Positions 1 to 12,954 are shown, numbered from the stretch's first letter. The stretch is 64,000 nucleotides of DNA from Carnobacterium divergens DSM 20623 (GCF_000744255.1 NZ_JQLO01000001.1:930001-994000), one strand, 5' to 3'. Notes: generated by a model not told the origin, from the sequence alone. Numbers and translations are program-made.

Positions 1-30
1 GAAGCAGCTTTTGAAATAACTGTAAATTAA
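1..30 (+). CDS. 3' tail of an unidentified gene
   Basis: The first 30 bases read in one frame as EAAFEITVN followed by TAA, and a strong terminator hairpin starts three bases later. That arrangement suggests the end of a plus-strand gene cut by the window edge. Nine residues are too few to assign a family, so no product is proposed. Confidence 0.35.
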   Translation, partial: EAAFEITVN

Positions 31-32
31 TA

Positions 33-77
33 AAAAACCTCTTATGGATTGAATTGTTCAATCCATAAGAGGTTTTT
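33..77. terminator. bidirectional intrinsic terminator
   Basis: A perfect 21-bp inverted repeat (33-53 against 57-77, loop ttg) has an A-tract on the left and a T-tract on the right, so it can stop transcription on both strands. It separates the plus-strand gene tail at 1-30 from convergent plsY, whose stop codon begins at 79. Confidence 0.9.
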
Positions 78-78
78 G

Positions 79-690
79 CTAGTTTTTAGTTGTTTTCTTA
101 TAGCCTAAGCCAAAAGGTACTTTATTTTCAGTGCCATTTTTAATGCGCTTAATATTGTCTTTATGACGATACGTAATGAAAAATAATAAAATAAAAGCAA
201 TGGTTGTTAAAATCCAATCGTGATATACGAGACTAAGTGGGGCAATAATCAACATTCCCAACATACTTGATAGGCTCACCATTCGAGTCAGGTAAATCAG
301 TGTGACAAATAGGCAAGCGCAGATAATGAAATATTGTGGATTATAAGCTAGCAATGTCCCAGCACTTGTCGCAACGGCTTTGCCACCTTTAAATTCAGCA
401 AAAATTGGAAATGTATGACCAATAATGGCGCCTAGTCCAATAATCAATGGGTTAATGTCACTATGAAAGAAATAAGGCAAACTTGCAGCCAACGTTCCTT
501 TTAAAATATCCATCGCTAAAACAATAGTTCCAGCTGTTTTTCCTAAAACACGGTACGTATTCGTTGTTCCAGAATTGCCACTACCAAATTGGCGAATGTC
601 TTTTTTATAAAATAATTTTCCAATCCAGACACCAGACGGAATCGATCCTAATAAATAGGCGATAACAAACATAATTATGATTTTCAGCAA
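79..690 (-). CDS. plsY: glycerol-3-phosphate acyltransferase PlsY
   Basis: PlsY transfers an acyl chain from acyl-phosphate to glycerol-3-phosphate, the first step of membrane phospholipid synthesis, at the cytoplasmic membrane. The 203-residue protein has the family's hydrophobic multi-span build. Visible signatures are the N-terminal YLLGSIPSG, the [10 protein letters not shown] loop, the [25 protein letters not shown] segment in the middle (read as two adjoining motifs) and the near C-terminal [10 protein letters not shown]. The start is TTG at 690: AAGGAG lies at 700-705 with a 9-nt spacer and no ATG is better placed. It diverges from parE-parC, a neighbourhood common in Firmicutes, and probably forms a single-gene transcript ending at the hairpin at 33-77. 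Confidence 0.95.
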   Translation of the reverse strand: MLKIIIMFVIAYLLGSIPSGVWIGKLFYKKDIRQFGSGNSGTTNTYRVLGKTAGTIVLAMDILKGTLAASLPYFFHSDINPLIIGLGAIIGHTFPIFAEFKGGKAVATSAGTLLAYNPQYFIICACLFVTLIYLTRMVSLSSMLGMLIIAPLSLVYHDWILTTIAFILLFFITYRHKDNIKRIKNGTENKVPFGLGYKKTTKN

Positions 691-1074
691 ATGAATTCGC
701 TCCTTATAACTTCAAAATATCCTTCACTCGCAATATTTTAGCATTTTAGCGTAGTCTTTACTAGTTAAATTACTGAAATTCACGATTTAGATTTGCTTTT
801 TTCAAAAGAATGCGTTAGATTAAAGAAGCAGTTCATGTTAGATGAACGTATAAAAACACTGTGCTTTAACCTTATTTAGTAATGTGAATTTAAATCAAAT
901 TACATAAAAACTGAAAATAAAAGTTTTCTCAAATAAAGCGAACGTATTTTCGATAGTTTAGTAAAAAAGATGATTTTCGCTTTCCATTACTTGAAAGATA
1001 GAGTATCATTGTGTAGATGCGCCAGTTATACAAGTAATATGCGCCTATTTTCTATGGTCTAAGGAGTTTTGAGA
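691..1074. other. intergenic region between divergent plsY and parE
   Basis: No gene is visible in these 384 bases. They must hold the promoters of plsY and parE. A candidate parE promoter is TTTCCA-N17-TATCAT ending near 1010. A small inverted repeat, GTTCAT-N5-ATGAAC, lies at 831-847 and has no assigned role. The composition is strongly AT-rich, as expected for a divergent promoter region. Confidence 0.5.
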
Positions 1075-3102
1075 ATGCCAAAAAAAATAAATATGGAATA
1101 CAACGATGAAGCAATCCAAGTTCTAGAAGGACTGGAAGCTGTCAGAAAACGCCCAGGAATGTACATCGGTTCAACCGATAGTAGAGGGTTGCATCACTTA
1201 GTCTATGAAATTGTAGACAATTCAGTAGACGAAGCTTTATCCGGTTATGGAACTGAAATCACTGTAACTTTACACAAGGATAATAGTGTAAGCGTTAAGG
1301 ATAATGGACGTGGGATGCCAGTTGGGATGCATGCTTCAGGAATTCCAACCGTACAAGTAATCTTTACGGTGTTACATGCGGGAGGAAAGTTTGGACAAGG
1401 TGGTTATAAAACGTCAGGTGGACTTCACGGTGTTGGTGCCAGCGTTGTAAATGCTCTATCAGAATGGCTAACAGTTACCATCGTTCGTGATGGTGTAATG
1501 TATCAACAAAAATTTAAAAATGGCGGAATTCCCGCAGATACATTAAAAAAAGTTAAAACCACAAAAGAAAAAAATGGAACAATCGTGCACTTTAAACCAG
1601 ATGAAACTATTTTCTCGACAGTTAAGTATTCATACGATATTTTATCTGAACGTTTAAGAGAATCTGCTTTCTTATTAAAAGGTTTAAAAATTGAGCTAAT
1701 TGATGAGCGAACTGAAAAACAAGAGATTTTCCATTACGAAGAAGGCATCAAAGAATTTGTTGAGTATTTAAATGAAGAAAAAGATACATTAAATCCAGTT
1801 GCTTATTTTTCTGGCGAAAACAACCAAATCGAAGTTGAATTTGCTTTTCAATACAATGATGGCTATTCAGAAAATATCTTGTCTTTCGTTAATAATGTGC
1901 GAACAAAAGATGGTGGTACTCACGAATCGGGTATGAAAGCGTCTTTAACAAAAGCCTTTAATGAATATGCTCGCAAAGTAAGTTTATTAAAAGAAAAAGA
2001 TAAAAACTTAGAAGGAAGCGACTTTAGAGAAGGATTAGCTGCAATTATTTCTGTGCGTATCCCTGAAGATCTTCTTCAATTTGAAGGACAAACAAAAGGC
2101 AAGCTAGGTACTCCGCAAGCTAGAGCTGCTGTTGATGCTGTTATTGGGGAACAACTTGGTTTCTATTTAATTGAAAATGGCGAAGTCAGTCAAATGTTGG
2201 TTCGTAAAGCCATTAAGGCGAGAGAAGCTAGAGACGCGGCTAGAAAAGCCAGAGAAGAAAGTCGTAACGGGAAAAAACGTAAAAAGAATGAATCGCTTTT
2301 ATCAGGGAAATTAACGCCTGCACAAAGCAAAAATCCAAAACGGAATGAAATCTATCTAGTCGAAGGAGATTCAGCCGGAGGTTCTGCTAAACAAGGCCGT
2401 GATCGTAAATTTCAAGCGATTTTACCTTTACGCGGAAAAGTAATTAATACAGAAAAAGCGAAGCTACAAGATATTCTAAAAAATGAAGAAATCAATACCA
2501 TGATTTATACAATCGGTGCAGGTGTTGGTCCTGAATTTGATTTAGCAGACTGTAACTATGACAAAGTCATCATTATGACCGATGCGGATACTGATGGTGC
2601 TCATATTCAAGTACTGTTATTGACATTCTTTTATCGTTATATGAAACCGTTGATTGAAGCTGGAAAAGTCTATATCGCATTACCGCCTTTATACAAATTG
2701 TCAAAAGGAACCGGTAAAAAAGAAGTGATTGAATACGCTTGGACAGATGAAGAATTAGAAGCTAAAACAAAAACCTTTGGTAAAGGATATATTTTACAAC
2801 GTTACAAAGGACTTGGTGAAATGAACGCCGACCAATTATGGGAAACGACGATGGATCCAGAAACAAGAACTTTAATTCGTGTTCGAATTGACGATGCTGC
2901 TCAAGCAGAACGTCGTGTTTCCACCTTGATGGGAGACAAAGTAGAACCACGTCGTAAGTGGATTGAATCCCACGTTGAATTCTCATTAGAAGAAGGCGGA
3001 AGTATCTTAGAAAATAATCAAATGATGGATTCACTTGAACCGGAAATTGAGCAAGTTGAATTATTAGATGAGCTAGAAGGAAGTGGCGAAAATGGAGATT
3101 AG
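1075..3102 (+). CDS. parE: DNA topoisomerase IV subunit B (ParE)
   Basis: ParE is the ATPase subunit of topoisomerase IV, which decatenates daughter chromosomes and relaxes supercoils. The GHKL ATPase domain shows [19 protein letters not shown] and [14 protein letters not shown]. The Toprim domain shows [16 protein letters not shown] and the acidic metal site DADTDGAHI. At about 675 residues it has the length expected of ParE, without the insert of long GyrB proteins, and the parC gene next door settles ParE over GyrB. I chose ATG 1075 over TTG 1069 because AAGGAG at 1061-1066 is 8 nt from the ATG but only 2 nt from the TTG. It overlaps parC, which points to translational coupling. Confidence 0.96.
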   Translation: MPKKINMEYNDEAIQVLEGLEAVRKRPGMYIGSTDSRGLHHLVYEIVDNSVDEALSGYGTEITVTLHKDNSVSVKDNGRGMPVGMHASGIPTVQVIFTVLHAGGKFGQGGYKTSGGLHGVGASVVNALSEWLTVTIVRDGVMYQQKFKNGGIPADTLKKVKTTKEKNGTIVHFKPDETIFSTVKYSYDILSERLRESAFLLKGLKIELIDERTEKQEIFHYEEGIKEFVEYLNEEKDTLNPVAYFSGENNQIEVEFAFQYNDGYSENILSFVNNVRTKDGGTHESGMKASLTKAFNEYARKVSLLKEKDKNLEGSDFREGLAAIISVRIPEDLLQFEGQTKGKLGTPQARAAVDAVIGEQLGFYLIENGEVSQMLVRKAIKAREARDAARKAREESRNGKKRKKNESLLSGKLTPAQSKNPKRNEIYLVEGDSAGGSAKQGRDRKFQAILPLRGKVINTEKAKLQDILKNEEINTMIYTIGAGVGPEFDLADCNYDKVIIMTDADTDGAHIQVLLLTFFYRYMKPLIEAGKVYIALPPLYKLSKGTGKKEVIEYAWTDEELEAKTKTFGKGYILQRYKGLGEMNADQLWETTMDPETRTLIRVRIDDAAQAERRVSTLMGDKVEPRRKWIESHVEFSLEEGGSILENNQMMDSLEPEIEQVELLDELEGSGENGD

Positions 3103-5560
3103 ATCGGATATTCAGGAATTAACCCTGGAAGAAGTGATGGGGGATCGTTTTGGTAGGTACTCTAAATATATTATCCAAGAACGTGCACTCCCAGACATTC
3201 GTGACGGTTTAAAACCCGTTCAAAGACGAATTTTATACGCGATGAATGTTGAAGGCAATACTGCAGAAAAAGGGTTTAGAAAATCTGCTAAAACAGTCGG
3301 AAATGTTATTGGGAATTATCATCCACATGGAGATTCTAGTGTTTATGAAGCAATGGTTCGCTTAAGTCAAGATTGGAAATTACGAGAAGTTTTAATTGAA
3401 ATGCACGGGAATAACGGAAGTATGGATGGCGATCCTCCAGCTGCAATGCGTTATACAGAAGCCCGTCTTTCTAAAATTTCGGCGGAACTTTTAAAAGATA
3501 TTGACAAAGAAACAGTAGATTTTGTATTAAACTTTGATGACACGGACGAAGAGCCAACTGTTTTACCGGCTCGTTACCCAAACCTTTTGGTAAATGGAGC
3601 TACTGGTATTTCAGCTGGATATGCAACCGATATTCCTTCTCACAACTTAGGTGAAGTAATTGACGCAACTATTCATTTGATTGATAATCGCTCAGCAAGT
3701 GTGGCAGATTTAATGAAGTATTTAAAAGGCCCTGATTTTGCAACTGGTGGAATTTTACAAGGTTTGGATGGTATCAAACAAGCTTATGAAACGGGTAAAG
3801 GCAAAGTGATTGTGCGTTCTAAAACGCATTTTGAAGATTTGCGTGGTGGCAAACAACAAATTGTCATTAGCGAAATCCCTTATGAAGTGAATAAAGCTGT
3901 CCTTGTGAAAAAAATGGACGAAATTCGTTTAAATAAAAAAATTGATGGCATTGCAGAAGTTCGTGATGAATCCGATCGAACAGGCTTGCAAATTGTTGTT
4001 GAATTAAAAAAAGAAGCAAATGCTGAGGGAATTTTAAACTATCTCTTAAAAAATACCGATTTACAAGTTTCGTATAATTTTAATATGGTAGCAATCGATA
4101 AAAAACGCCCGCAACAAGTGGGAATTGTTCGTATGCTTACAGCGTATATTGATCATCAAATTGAAGTCTTAACTAGAAGAACGACTTTTAATTTAAATAA
4201 AGCTCAATCAAGACAACACATTGTTGAAGGTTTAATCAAAGCTCTTTCAATTCTAGATAAAGTAATTGAAACGATTCGTAGCAGTACGGATAAAAAAAAT
4301 GCGAAAGAAAATTTAATCACAGCTTTTGATTTTTCAGAATTACAAGCTGAAGCGATTGTTTCCTTGCAGTTATATCGTTTGACGAATACAGATATTACTG
4401 CACTTGAAAAAGAAGCGAAAGAATTAGCAACAACTATTAGCCAATTGACAAAAATTTTAAAAGATCCTTCTGAAATGGCTCGTGTGATGAAAGAAGAGTT
4501 AACAGAAATCAAAACAAAATTTGCCAACCCAAGAAAAACGGTTATTCAAAATGAAATTGAAGAATTGAAAATTGATACCGAAGTTTTAGTGGCGCAAGAA
4601 GAAGTGATGGTCTCTGTTACAAAAGAAGGCTATTTAAAACGCAGTAGTTTACGTTCTTACAGCGCTTCGAAGCCAGAAGAACTAGGTATTAAGGATACTG
4701 ACTTCCCTATCTTTGTGAAGCAAATGAATACCTTAAATCATGTTTTAATGTTTACAAGCAAAGGAAACTTGATTTATCGTCCAGTCCATGAAATCACAGA
4801 TTTACGTTGGAAAGATATTGGGGAGCATATTTCTCAAACAATTGGTTTAGCGGTTGACGAAACCATCGTTAAAACCGTTGGATTAGTGGACTTTCTTCCA
4901 GAAGCAACCTTTACTTTTATTACCAAAGATGGAATGATCAAACAAACAGCAGCCAAAGATTTTATTGCTGGACGTGGTTATAAAACGAAAGCTTCCGTTG
5001 CGATTAAGTTAAAACAAGCAACAGATGAGTTAGTGAATGTTATTTACTCAACGGACACTGCAAATCAAGATGTCTTCCTAGCAACGAACCGTGGTTTTGG
5101 TTTAAGATACCCAGTTACTGAAGTTCCTGTTGTAGGTGCAAAAGCAGCGGGGGTTAAAGCCATTAATCTTAAAGACGGAGACAGCGTAATAGGCGGATTG
5201 CTGATTAATCGTAATCAAGCTAAAACCGATGTCATGATGATTACTCAACGTGGCAGTGTGAAGAAAATGAATCTTAGCGACTTTGACACATTAGGTCGAG
5301 CAAAACGTGGGCTGATGGTTCTAAGAGAACTTAAAAAAATGCCGCATCGTCTTGTTGCAATGGTTGAAGTAACGAAAGAAACTGAAATTGTTATCCTGAC
5401 TACAAAAGATAAAGAAATTTTATTAAGTAGTCAAAACTATCAAGTAAGTGATCGCTACTCAAATGGCTCATTCGTTTTAGATGAATCAGTTGATGGGGAG
5501 CCTGTGTTAGTTCAAGTAGTTTTACCATATCCAGTAGTATCAAAAGATGCGCCAAAATAA
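3092..5560 (+). CDS. parC: DNA topoisomerase IV subunit A (ParC)
   Basis: ParC is the DNA-cleaving subunit that forms A2B2 topoisomerase IV with ParE. The N-terminal part carries [19 protein letters not shown] and the active-site tyrosine region [13 protein letters not shown]. The quinolone-resistance region reads [15 protein letters not shown], with the serine and glutamate typical of a susceptible allele (S80 and E84 in staphylococcal numbering). The C-terminal third holds the beta-pinwheel repeats, for example FITKDGMIK and [14 protein letters not shown] 3092 is preferred over GTG 3083 because AGAAGGA at 3075-3081 is 10 nt upstream of the ATG and only 1 nt from the GTG. It overlaps parE by 11 bases, and a terminator follows directly. 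Confidence 0.96.
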   Translation: MEIRSDIQELTLEEVMGDRFGRYSKYIIQERALPDIRDGLKPVQRRILYAMNVEGNTAEKGFRKSAKTVGNVIGNYHPHGDSSVYEAMVRLSQDWKLREVLIEMHGNNGSMDGDPPAAMRYTEARLSKISAELLKDIDKETVDFVLNFDDTDEEPTVLPARYPNLLVNGATGISAGYATDIPSHNLGEVIDATIHLIDNRSASVADLMKYLKGPDFATGGILQGLDGIKQAYETGKGKVIVRSKTHFEDLRGGKQQIVISEIPYEVNKAVLVKKMDEIRLNKKIDGIAEVRDESDRTGLQIVVELKKEANAEGILNYLLKNTDLQVSYNFNMVAIDKKRPQQVGIVRMLTAYIDHQIEVLTRRTTFNLNKAQSRQHIVEGLIKALSILDKVIETIRSSTDKKNAKENLITAFDFSELQAEAIVSLQLYRLTNTDITALEKEAKELATTISQLTKILKDPSEMARVMKEELTEIKTKFANPRKTVIQNEIEELKIDTEVLVAQEEVMVSVTKEGYLKRSSLRSYSASKPEELGIKDTDFPIFVKQMNTLNHVLMFTSKGNLIYRPVHEITDLRWKDIGEHISQTIGLAVDETIVKTVGLVDFLPEATFTFITKDGMIKQTAAKDFIAGRGYKTKASVAIKLKQATDELVNVIYSTDTANQDVFLATNRGFGLRYPVTEVPVVGAKAAGVKAINLKDGDSVIGGLLINRNQAKTDVMMITQRGSVKKMNLSDFDTLGRAKRGLMVLRELKKMPHRLVAMVEVTKETEIVILTTKDKEILLSSQNYQVSDRYSNGSFVLDESVDGEPVLVQVVLPYPVVSKDAPK

Positions 5561-5568
5561 AAATAGAA

Positions 5569-5611
5569 AGTGTCAAATTAAGAAGAAATTCTTAGTTTGA
5601 CACTTTTTTTG
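5569..5611 (+). terminator. intrinsic terminator of parE-parC
   Basis: An inverted repeat (AAGTGTCAAA-type arm, short GAAA loop, matching TTTGACACTT arm) is followed by a run of seven or more T. It starts about 8 bases after the parC stop codon. Confidence 0.9.
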
Positions 5612-5966
5612 TAAACTAATTCGTTCAAAAGTGAACTTGATTGAACTATCTGTATTATTTTTTATTTATTATAAGATGAAAAAAGATCTGTATTATAGTA
5701 CAGATGGGGTGTTTCAAGTGTAACAGAAAACGGAAAAAATATAGAAAAAAAGGGAAGTTAAATAACTATTTCACATACTTGATATGTTGTTAAATCAATG
5801 TTTATAAGTATAATATTTAAATAAAATGAAAGTTTGTAAAATAAATACGAATAAAAACCTTGTTTTTTTAAATCGACGTGTTATACTGTCTTTGTAAGAA
5901 CTGTTACATTTAGTTAAAAGTTCATTAAAAAACAAAAAACAGTTATCATAGGAGGCTCATTTTATT
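5612..5966 (+). promoter_or_regulatory. pflB upstream region with promoter and inverted repeat
   Basis: No gene is seen in this stretch. A promoter fits at TTGTTT (5860-5865), 16 nt, TATACT (5882-5887). Immediately downstream is a perfect inverted repeat TGTAA-N6-TTACA (5893-5908), placed where a repressor could block initiation. A second imperfect Rex-like stretch, TTGTAAAATAAATACGAA, begins near 5834. Redox (Rex) or FNR-type control of pfl is known in relatives, but the regulator here is only inferred. The pflB ribosome site GGAGG is at 5951-5955. Confidence 0.55.
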
Positions 5967-8213
<2,247 letters not shown>

Positions 8214-8225
8214 TTAAAATTAGAT

Positions 8226-8255
8226 AAAAAGAGGTGGCAATTGTCATCTCTTTTT
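8226..8255 (+). terminator. hairpin between pflB and pflA
   Basis: A 30-base near-perfect palindrome (AAAAAGAG arms, two G-T wobbles) ends in a T-tract. It looks like a partial terminator or mRNA-processing hairpin that would give much more pflB message than pflA message from one promoter. Confidence 0.7.
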
Positions 8256-8278
8256 ATTCAAAGAAATGAGGAGCAGTT

Positions 8279-9037
8279 ATGACACAAGCTGTAATAGGTA
8301 GTATTCATTCAACTGAAAATTTTGGTACGGTGGATGGACCTGGTGTTCGTTTTATCGTCTTTACACAAGGGTGTCGGATGCGTTGTCAATTTTGTCACAA
8401 TCCGGATACTTGGAAAATTGGCGGTGGCAAAGAACGTTCGACAGACGATATTCTTGCAGAAGCTTTACGTTATAAAACGTACTGGGGAAAAGATGGCGGT
8501 ATAACAGTCAGTGGTGGAGAACCGTTATTGCAAATGGAATTTTTAATTGATTTGTTTAAAAAAGCCAAAGCAGCTGGTGTGCATACAACCCTTGATTCAT
8601 GCGGAAAACCTTTTACCCGTGAAGAACCTTTCTTTAGCCAGTTTGAAGAACTGATGAAGTATACTGATTTAATTTTATTTGATATTAAGCATATTGACGA
8701 TGAACAACATAAAGTGCTAACTAGTTTAGGAAATTCTAACATCTTAGAAATGGCGAAGTATCTATCTGAAATTAATCAACCTGTTTGGATCAGACACGTT
8801 TTGGTTCCGCAAAGAACCGATTATGATGAGTATTTAATTCGTTTATCTGATTTTATTAAAACACTTTCAAATGTTCAAAAAGTTGAAGTATTGCCTTATC
8901 ACACAATGGGATTATATAAGTATCAAGAAATGGGTATTCCTTATCCCTTAGAAGGAATTGAAACGCCTACGACAGAACGTGTAGAAAATGCGAAGAAAAT
9001 TTTGCAGACAGCGGACTATACAGGTTATTTAAATTAA
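8279..9037 (+). CDS. pflA: pyruvate formate-lyase activating enzyme
   Basis: PflA is a radical SAM enzyme that abstracts hydrogen from the PflB glycine to install its radical. The [4Fe-4S] site is C32-x3-C36-x2-C39 in GCRMRCQFCHNPDTW. The SAM-binding GG motif is ITVSGGEPLLQ, and the C-terminal VEVLPYHTMGLYKYQEMG is typical of the family. The 252 residues match usual PflA length. GAGGAG ends 6 nt before ATG 8279. It is the second gene of a pflB-pflA transcript that ends at the hairpin at 9057-9088. Confidence 0.96.
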   Translation: MTQAVIGSIHSTENFGTVDGPGVRFIVFTQGCRMRCQFCHNPDTWKIGGGKERSTDDILAEALRYKTYWGKDGGITVSGGEPLLQMEFLIDLFKKAKAAGVHTTLDSCGKPFTREEPFFSQFEELMKYTDLILFDIKHIDDEQHKVLTSLGNSNILEMAKYLSEINQPVWIRHVLVPQRTDYDEYLIRLSDFIKTLSNVQKVEVLPYHTMGLYKYQEMGIPYPLEGIETPTTERVENAKKILQTADYTGYLN

Positions 9038-9056
9038 TATATAAGAAAAAAATAAT

Positions 9057-9088
9057 GAAGAGAGCAACTTTTTGTTGCTCTTTTTCTT
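9057..9088 (+). terminator. intrinsic terminator after pflA
   Basis: The stem AGAGCAAC / GTTGCTCT has a TTTTT loop and is followed by a long T-rich run. It sits about 20 bases after the pflA stop. Confidence 0.85.
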
Positions 9089-9143
9089 TTTTTTGATTAT
9101 CATAGAATTAGTTATTATAATTAATTTTAAAGGAGAACACCTT

Positions 9144-10097
9144 ATGAAAACAAAGTCGGATAATATTTTTTCATCCAAAACTTTAAATTACTTTTTACAG
9201 CTTGCTGAAACAATGAACTATACGCAAGCAGCTCAATTACTTGGAATTACTCAACCTGCCTTAACGCAACAGATTAAAAAATTAGAACGCATCGCTGGAG
9301 CACCATTATTTTATTCAGTTGGAAAAAAATTGCATCTCTCCGATGCTGGGAAAACAATGTTACGCACGACACATGAAGTGTACGACATCTTAAACGCCGC
9401 AACGGATGAAATTCAACAGACAACAAGCGCAACCATCGGAAAAATCAGAATTGGTTTATTATCTTCAATTGAGGATAAAGTATTTACTAATTTTATCATT
9501 GATTATTATCATGAAAATCCAGATGTTGAAGTAACGCTATTAATGTTATCTCGTAAAGAAATATGGGGAAAATTAGAAAATAACAAAATTGATTTAGCCA
9601 TTATGTATTTACCTGATGAAAGCATTAAAAATTGGAAACCTTATAAATCCAAGAAAATTATGGAAGAAGAAATCCTTTTCTTACATCATGATGAAGCCCT
9701 TTCTAAAAAGAAAAAAATCAAAATGAAAGATACAACAGGGAATCGCTGGGTTACTTATCCTGAATCGTATTATATGAATGAAGTCATTAAAGAAAGCTAT
9801 AAAAACCAATTAGCTGATTTACCTGAAGTGGCTGGCCAATACACAACACCTTCTCAGCTTTATAAATTTAGTAATGCAACTGAGTGTTATACTGCCTTAC
9901 CAAATTCTTATGTTAAAGCCCATGAACGTGAGGCAGAGCTTCAAGCCATCCCTTTTGATCCAGCGATTAAATTTAAAATGGCCTTTGTTTATCGAAGTGA
10001 TAAGGATCAAATTCCACGTATTGAAAACTTTTTAAGCAGTTTCGATGCCCATTTAATTGAATCTGATTATAATTCACGCTTGAAATCAGAAGACTAA
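9144..10097 (+). CDS. LysR-family transcriptional regulator
   Basis: The 317-residue protein has a winged helix-turn-helix at about residues 10-70 (LNYFLQLAETMNYTQAAQLL, then ITQPALTQQIKKLE) and a periplasmic-binding-like effector domain starting near GKIRIGLLSSIEDKVFTNF. It would bind DNA as a tetramer and respond to a small molecule. Its target and effector cannot be read from sequence. Lying between pfl and ppaC, it could regulate fermentation genes, but that is only positional. A longer in-frame TTG start at 9072 was rejected because it encodes a phenylalanine-rich run inside the pflA terminator; AAAGGAG at 9129-9135 serves ATG 9144. Confidence 0.88.
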   Translation: MKTKSDNIFSSKTLNYFLQLAETMNYTQAAQLLGITQPALTQQIKKLERIAGAPLFYSVGKKLHLSDAGKTMLRTTHEVYDILNAATDEIQQTTSATIGKIRIGLLSSIEDKVFTNFIIDYYHENPDVEVTLLMLSRKEIWGKLENNKIDLAIMYLPDESIKNWKPYKSKKIMEEEILFLHHDEALSKKKKIKMKDTTGNRWVTYPESYYMNEVIKESYKNQLADLPEVAGQYTTPSQLYKFSNATECYTALPNSYVKAHEREAELQAIPFDPAIKFKMAFVYRSDKDQIPRIENFLSSFDAHLIESDYNSRLKSED

Positions 10098-10150
10098 TCG
10101 GTTAAATTTAAGAAGTAGTGCTATTAATGAATTTAAAGGAGATTTTTTAT

Positions 10151-11065
10151 ATGAGTAATGTGTTAATTTTTGGTCATTTGAATCCAGATACAGATGCCAT
10201 CACATCCGCAATTTCATTTGCGTATTTACAAAAGCAATTAGGGGTTGAAGCTGAAGCAGTTGCGCTAGGAAATGTTAGTGAAGAAACAGCCTTTGCTTTA
10301 AACTATTTTAATGTAGCTGCACCACGATTAGTTGAAACAGTTGCAAATGAAACCAATCAAGTAATGTTAGTAGATCATAATGAGTTTCAACAAAGCGTTT
10401 CAGATATTCGTGATGTTGAAGTATTGGCAGTAGTGGATCATCACCGTATCGCAAACTTTGAAACAGCAAATCCTTTGTATTACCGTGCTGAGCCAGTTGG
10501 ATGTACCAATACAATCATTTTGAAAATGTACAAAGAACAGCAAATCGCTATTCCTAAAGAGATTGCTGGTTTAATGGCTTCTGCGATCATTTCAGATAGC
10601 TTATTGTTTAAATCACCTACTTGTACCCAAGAAGATATTGCAGCTGCTAAAGAGCTTGCTACGATTGCTGAAATCGATTTAGAAACCTATGGCTTAGATT
10701 TATTAAAAGCTGGTACTAACTTAGCAGATAAATCAGCAGCTGACTTATTAAATATGGATGCTAAAAGCTTCCCAATGGGTGACAAAAACGTTCGTATCGC
10801 GCAAGTCAATACAGTCGATATCAATGATGTTTTTGTCAAACAAGCAGATTTAGAAGCAGCTATGAAAAAGGAAGATTTTGACTTATTTATCTTAGTAGTA
10901 ACCAATATTTTAGATAGCGATTCGGTTATCTTAGCAGTTGGGGAGCCTATTTCCGCTGTTGAAAAAGCATTTGATGTTACTCTAGAAAATAATAAAGCGT
11001 TATTAAAAGGTGTTGTATCACGTAAAAAACAAGTTGTCCCTCAATTAACAGAAGCTTTAAGTTAA
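10151..11065 (+). CDS. ppaC: manganese-dependent inorganic pyrophosphatase (family II)
   Basis: PpaC hydrolyses pyrophosphate to two phosphates and so pulls biosynthetic reactions forward. It is a cytosolic, Mn-activated DHH-superfamily enzyme. Metal-binding signatures are [11 protein letters not shown] near the N-terminus, MLVDHNE and AVVDHHRI. The C-terminal DHHA2 domain ends with [12 protein letters not shown], which carries the substrate-binding SRKKQ. The 304 residues match family II enzymes of lactic acid bacteria. ATG 10151 has AAAGGAG at 10135-10141; the in-frame extension to 10118 has no ribosome site. A terminator follows the stop directly. Confidence 0.96.
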   Translation: MSNVLIFGHLNPDTDAITSAISFAYLQKQLGVEAEAVALGNVSEETAFALNYFNVAAPRLVETVANETNQVMLVDHNEFQQSVSDIRDVEVLAVVDHHRIANFETANPLYYRAEPVGCTNTIILKMYKEQQIAIPKEIAGLMASAIISDSLLFKSPTCTQEDIAAAKELATIAEIDLETYGLDLLKAGTNLADKSAADLLNMDAKSFPMGDKNVRIAQVNTVDINDVFVKQADLEAAMKKEDFDLFILVVTNILDSDSVILAVGEPISAVEKAFDVTLENNKALLKGVVSRKKQVVPQLTEALS

Positions 11066-11070
11066 TAAAA

Positions 11071-11107
11071 AAAAGTCCCTACTAGTTTTTAGTAGGGACT
11101 TCTTTTT
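11071..11107 (+). terminator. intrinsic terminator after ppaC
   Basis: A 10-bp stem AGTCCCTACT / AGTAGGGACT (11074-11083 and 11091-11100) is flanked by an A-tract and a T-tract. Confidence 0.9.
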
Positions 11108-11201
11108 AGTTAAGAGGTAATTATATAAGTAATCGTACAATTGCTTATTTCTTATAAATCATGATAAACTAAATAGAATACTTTATGAAAGGACGTAATC
11201 G

Positions 11202-12950
11202 ATGTTTAATTTATTTATTATGATGATGGAACGAGTAGGTTTAATTATTTTGCTCGCTTATTTATTAGTAAATGTTTCTTATTTTAAAATAATTTTATTA
11301 AATCGAGGATGGTTGAGTTCTAAGTTTCAATTAATGGCAATTTTTACTTTATTTGCTATTATTTCCAATTTTACAGGTGTTGAAATCACAGAAAATAAAA
11401 TTATTTCTACTGATTTTTTAACTGTTCTATCGGATAATGCTTCCATTGCCAATACTCGAACATTAGCGATTGGCGTTTCCGGCTTGATTGGAGGGCCTGT
11501 TGTTGGAATAGGAGTCGGATTGCTTGCAGGGATGCATCGCGTCATACAGGGTGGGGGAACTTCCTTATTTTATTTGTTCTCATCTAGTTTAGTTGGTATT
11601 TTTTCCGGCTTAGTGGGTGATCGTTTCGCAAGGAAAAATCAATTTCCTTCTCCTATACAAGCAGCGGGGATTGGAGCACTAATGGAGTTAGTTCAGATGC
11701 TCTTTGTTTTTATTTTTAGCGGAACATTTGCTGAAGGTTGGTTATTAGTAAAATTTATTGCCTTTCCAATGGTTTTGTTAAACAGCATAGGAACCTTTAT
11801 TTTCTTATCTATTATTACCTCAACACTTAAACAAGAAGAGCAAATGAGGGCGGTTCAAACCCATGATGTTCTCGAATTGGCAGCAAAGACGCTCCCTTAT
11901 TTTAGAGAGGGGCTAACAGAAAATTCGTGTCGTGAAGTAGCCAAAATTATAAAAAAATACACAAAAGTAGCCGCCATTAGTATGACGGATACACATCAAA
12001 TTTTAGCTCATGTAGGTGCTGGAAGTGATCACCATATTCCTGAATTAGAAGTGATCACCGAACTTTCAAGAGATGTTTTAAAAACTGGCCAACTGGCCAT
12101 TGCAAAATCAAAAATTCAAATAGGGTGTAGCAATCCAAGTTGTCAGTTAAGTGCAGCGATTGTTATTCCATTAACTTCAAAAAAAGAGGTTGTAGGCACA
12201 TTAAAAATGTATTTTACCGATGCAACAAAGTTAACTCATGTGGAAGAACAGTTGGCAGAAGGGCTAGGTGCTATTTTTTCAAGTCAATTGGAGCTAGGTG
12301 AAGCAGAAATTCAATCAAAATTATTAAAAGATGCTGAAATTAAATCATTACAAGCACAAGTGAACCCACACTTTTTCTTTAATGCCATGAATACGATTTC
12401 AGCTCTAATGAGACAAAATTCAGAACAGGCTCGGATCTTACTACTTCAATTAAGCACTTATTTTAGAGCGAATTTACAAGGAGCTAGACAAGTGTTAATT
12501 CCCTTAACCGCTGAATTAAAACATGTAGAAGCCTATCTATCACTAGAACAAGCACGTTTTCCACAACGCTACCAAGTGAATTTTAAGATTGATTCTGATT
12601 TAGATGCCTTGTTATTGCCTCCATTTTTACTTCAAGTTTTAGTCGAAAATGCGATTCGCCATGCATTTGGAAATCGAAAAGTAGATAATCAAATAGTGGT
12701 GCAGTTAACAAAGCAAGTCCATACTGTGGCAATCGAGGTTCGCGATAATGGGATTGGAATTTCACCAGATCGTTTAGAAAAAATTGGGAAAGAGGCAATC
12801 GAGTCAGAAAAGGGAACTGGAACTGCCTTAGACAACTTAAATAAACGTTTGGTTGGCTTATTTGGTTCAGCATCACAGTTGCATTTTTTTCAAAATGAAA
12901 CAGGTGGTACAACAGTTTTATTAACTATTCCAATTGAAGAGGAGCGGTAA
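11202..12950 (+). CDS. lytS: LytS-family sensor histidine kinase
   Basis: This is a membrane sensor kinase of the LytS/YpdA class that controls lrgAB through its partner LytR. The first 200 or so residues form the 5TM-5TMR_LYT sensor with several membrane spans (VGLIILLAYLLVNVSYF, GVGIGLLAG-type helices and the conserved NTRTLAIGVSGLIGGP). A GAF-like domain follows at about 215-355 and includes two cysteines in QIGCSNPSCQLS. The kinase core has the phosphoacceptor His390 in QVNPHFFFNAMNTI and the ATP lid region VRDNGIGIS. ATG 11202 is preceded by AAAGGACG. The gene ends just before lytR. In related bacteria LytS responds to pyruvate or membrane potential. Confidence 0.93.
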   Translation: MFNLFIMMMERVGLIILLAYLLVNVSYFKIILLNRGWLSSKFQLMAIFTLFAIISNFTGVEITENKIISTDFLTVLSDNASIANTRTLAIGVSGLIGGPVVGIGVGLLAGMHRVIQGGGTSLFYLFSSSLVGIFSGLVGDRFARKNQFPSPIQAAGIGALMELVQMLFVFIFSGTFAEGWLLVKFIAFPMVLLNSIGTFIFLSIITSTLKQEEQMRAVQTHDVLELAAKTLPYFREGLTENSCREVAKIIKKYTKVAAISMTDTHQILAHVGAGSDHHIPELEVITELSRDVLKTGQLAIAKSKIQIGCSNPSCQLSAAIVIPLTSKKEVVGTLKMYFTDATKLTHVEEQLAEGLGAIFSSQLELGEAEIQSKLLKDAEIKSLQAQVNPHFFFNAMNTISALMRQNSEQARILLLQLSTYFRANLQGARQVLIPLTAELKHVEAYLSLEQARFPQRYQVNFKIDSDLDALLLPPFLLQVLVENAIRHAFGNRKVDNQIVVQLTKQVHTVAIEVRDNGIGISPDRLEKIGKEAIESEKGTGTALDNLNKRLVGLFGSASQLHFFQNETGGTTVLLTIPIEEER

Positions 12951-12954
12951 AAAG

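Noticed and set aside
831-847. GTTCAT-N5-ATGAAC dyad as a parE operator
   Set aside because: It lies about 160 bases from the likely parE -10 box and is short. Chance is a sufficient explanation.
9072-9143. N-terminal extension of the LysR regulator
   Set aside because: The extension reads through the T-tract of the pflA terminator, and the ribosome site AAAGGAG lies inside it.
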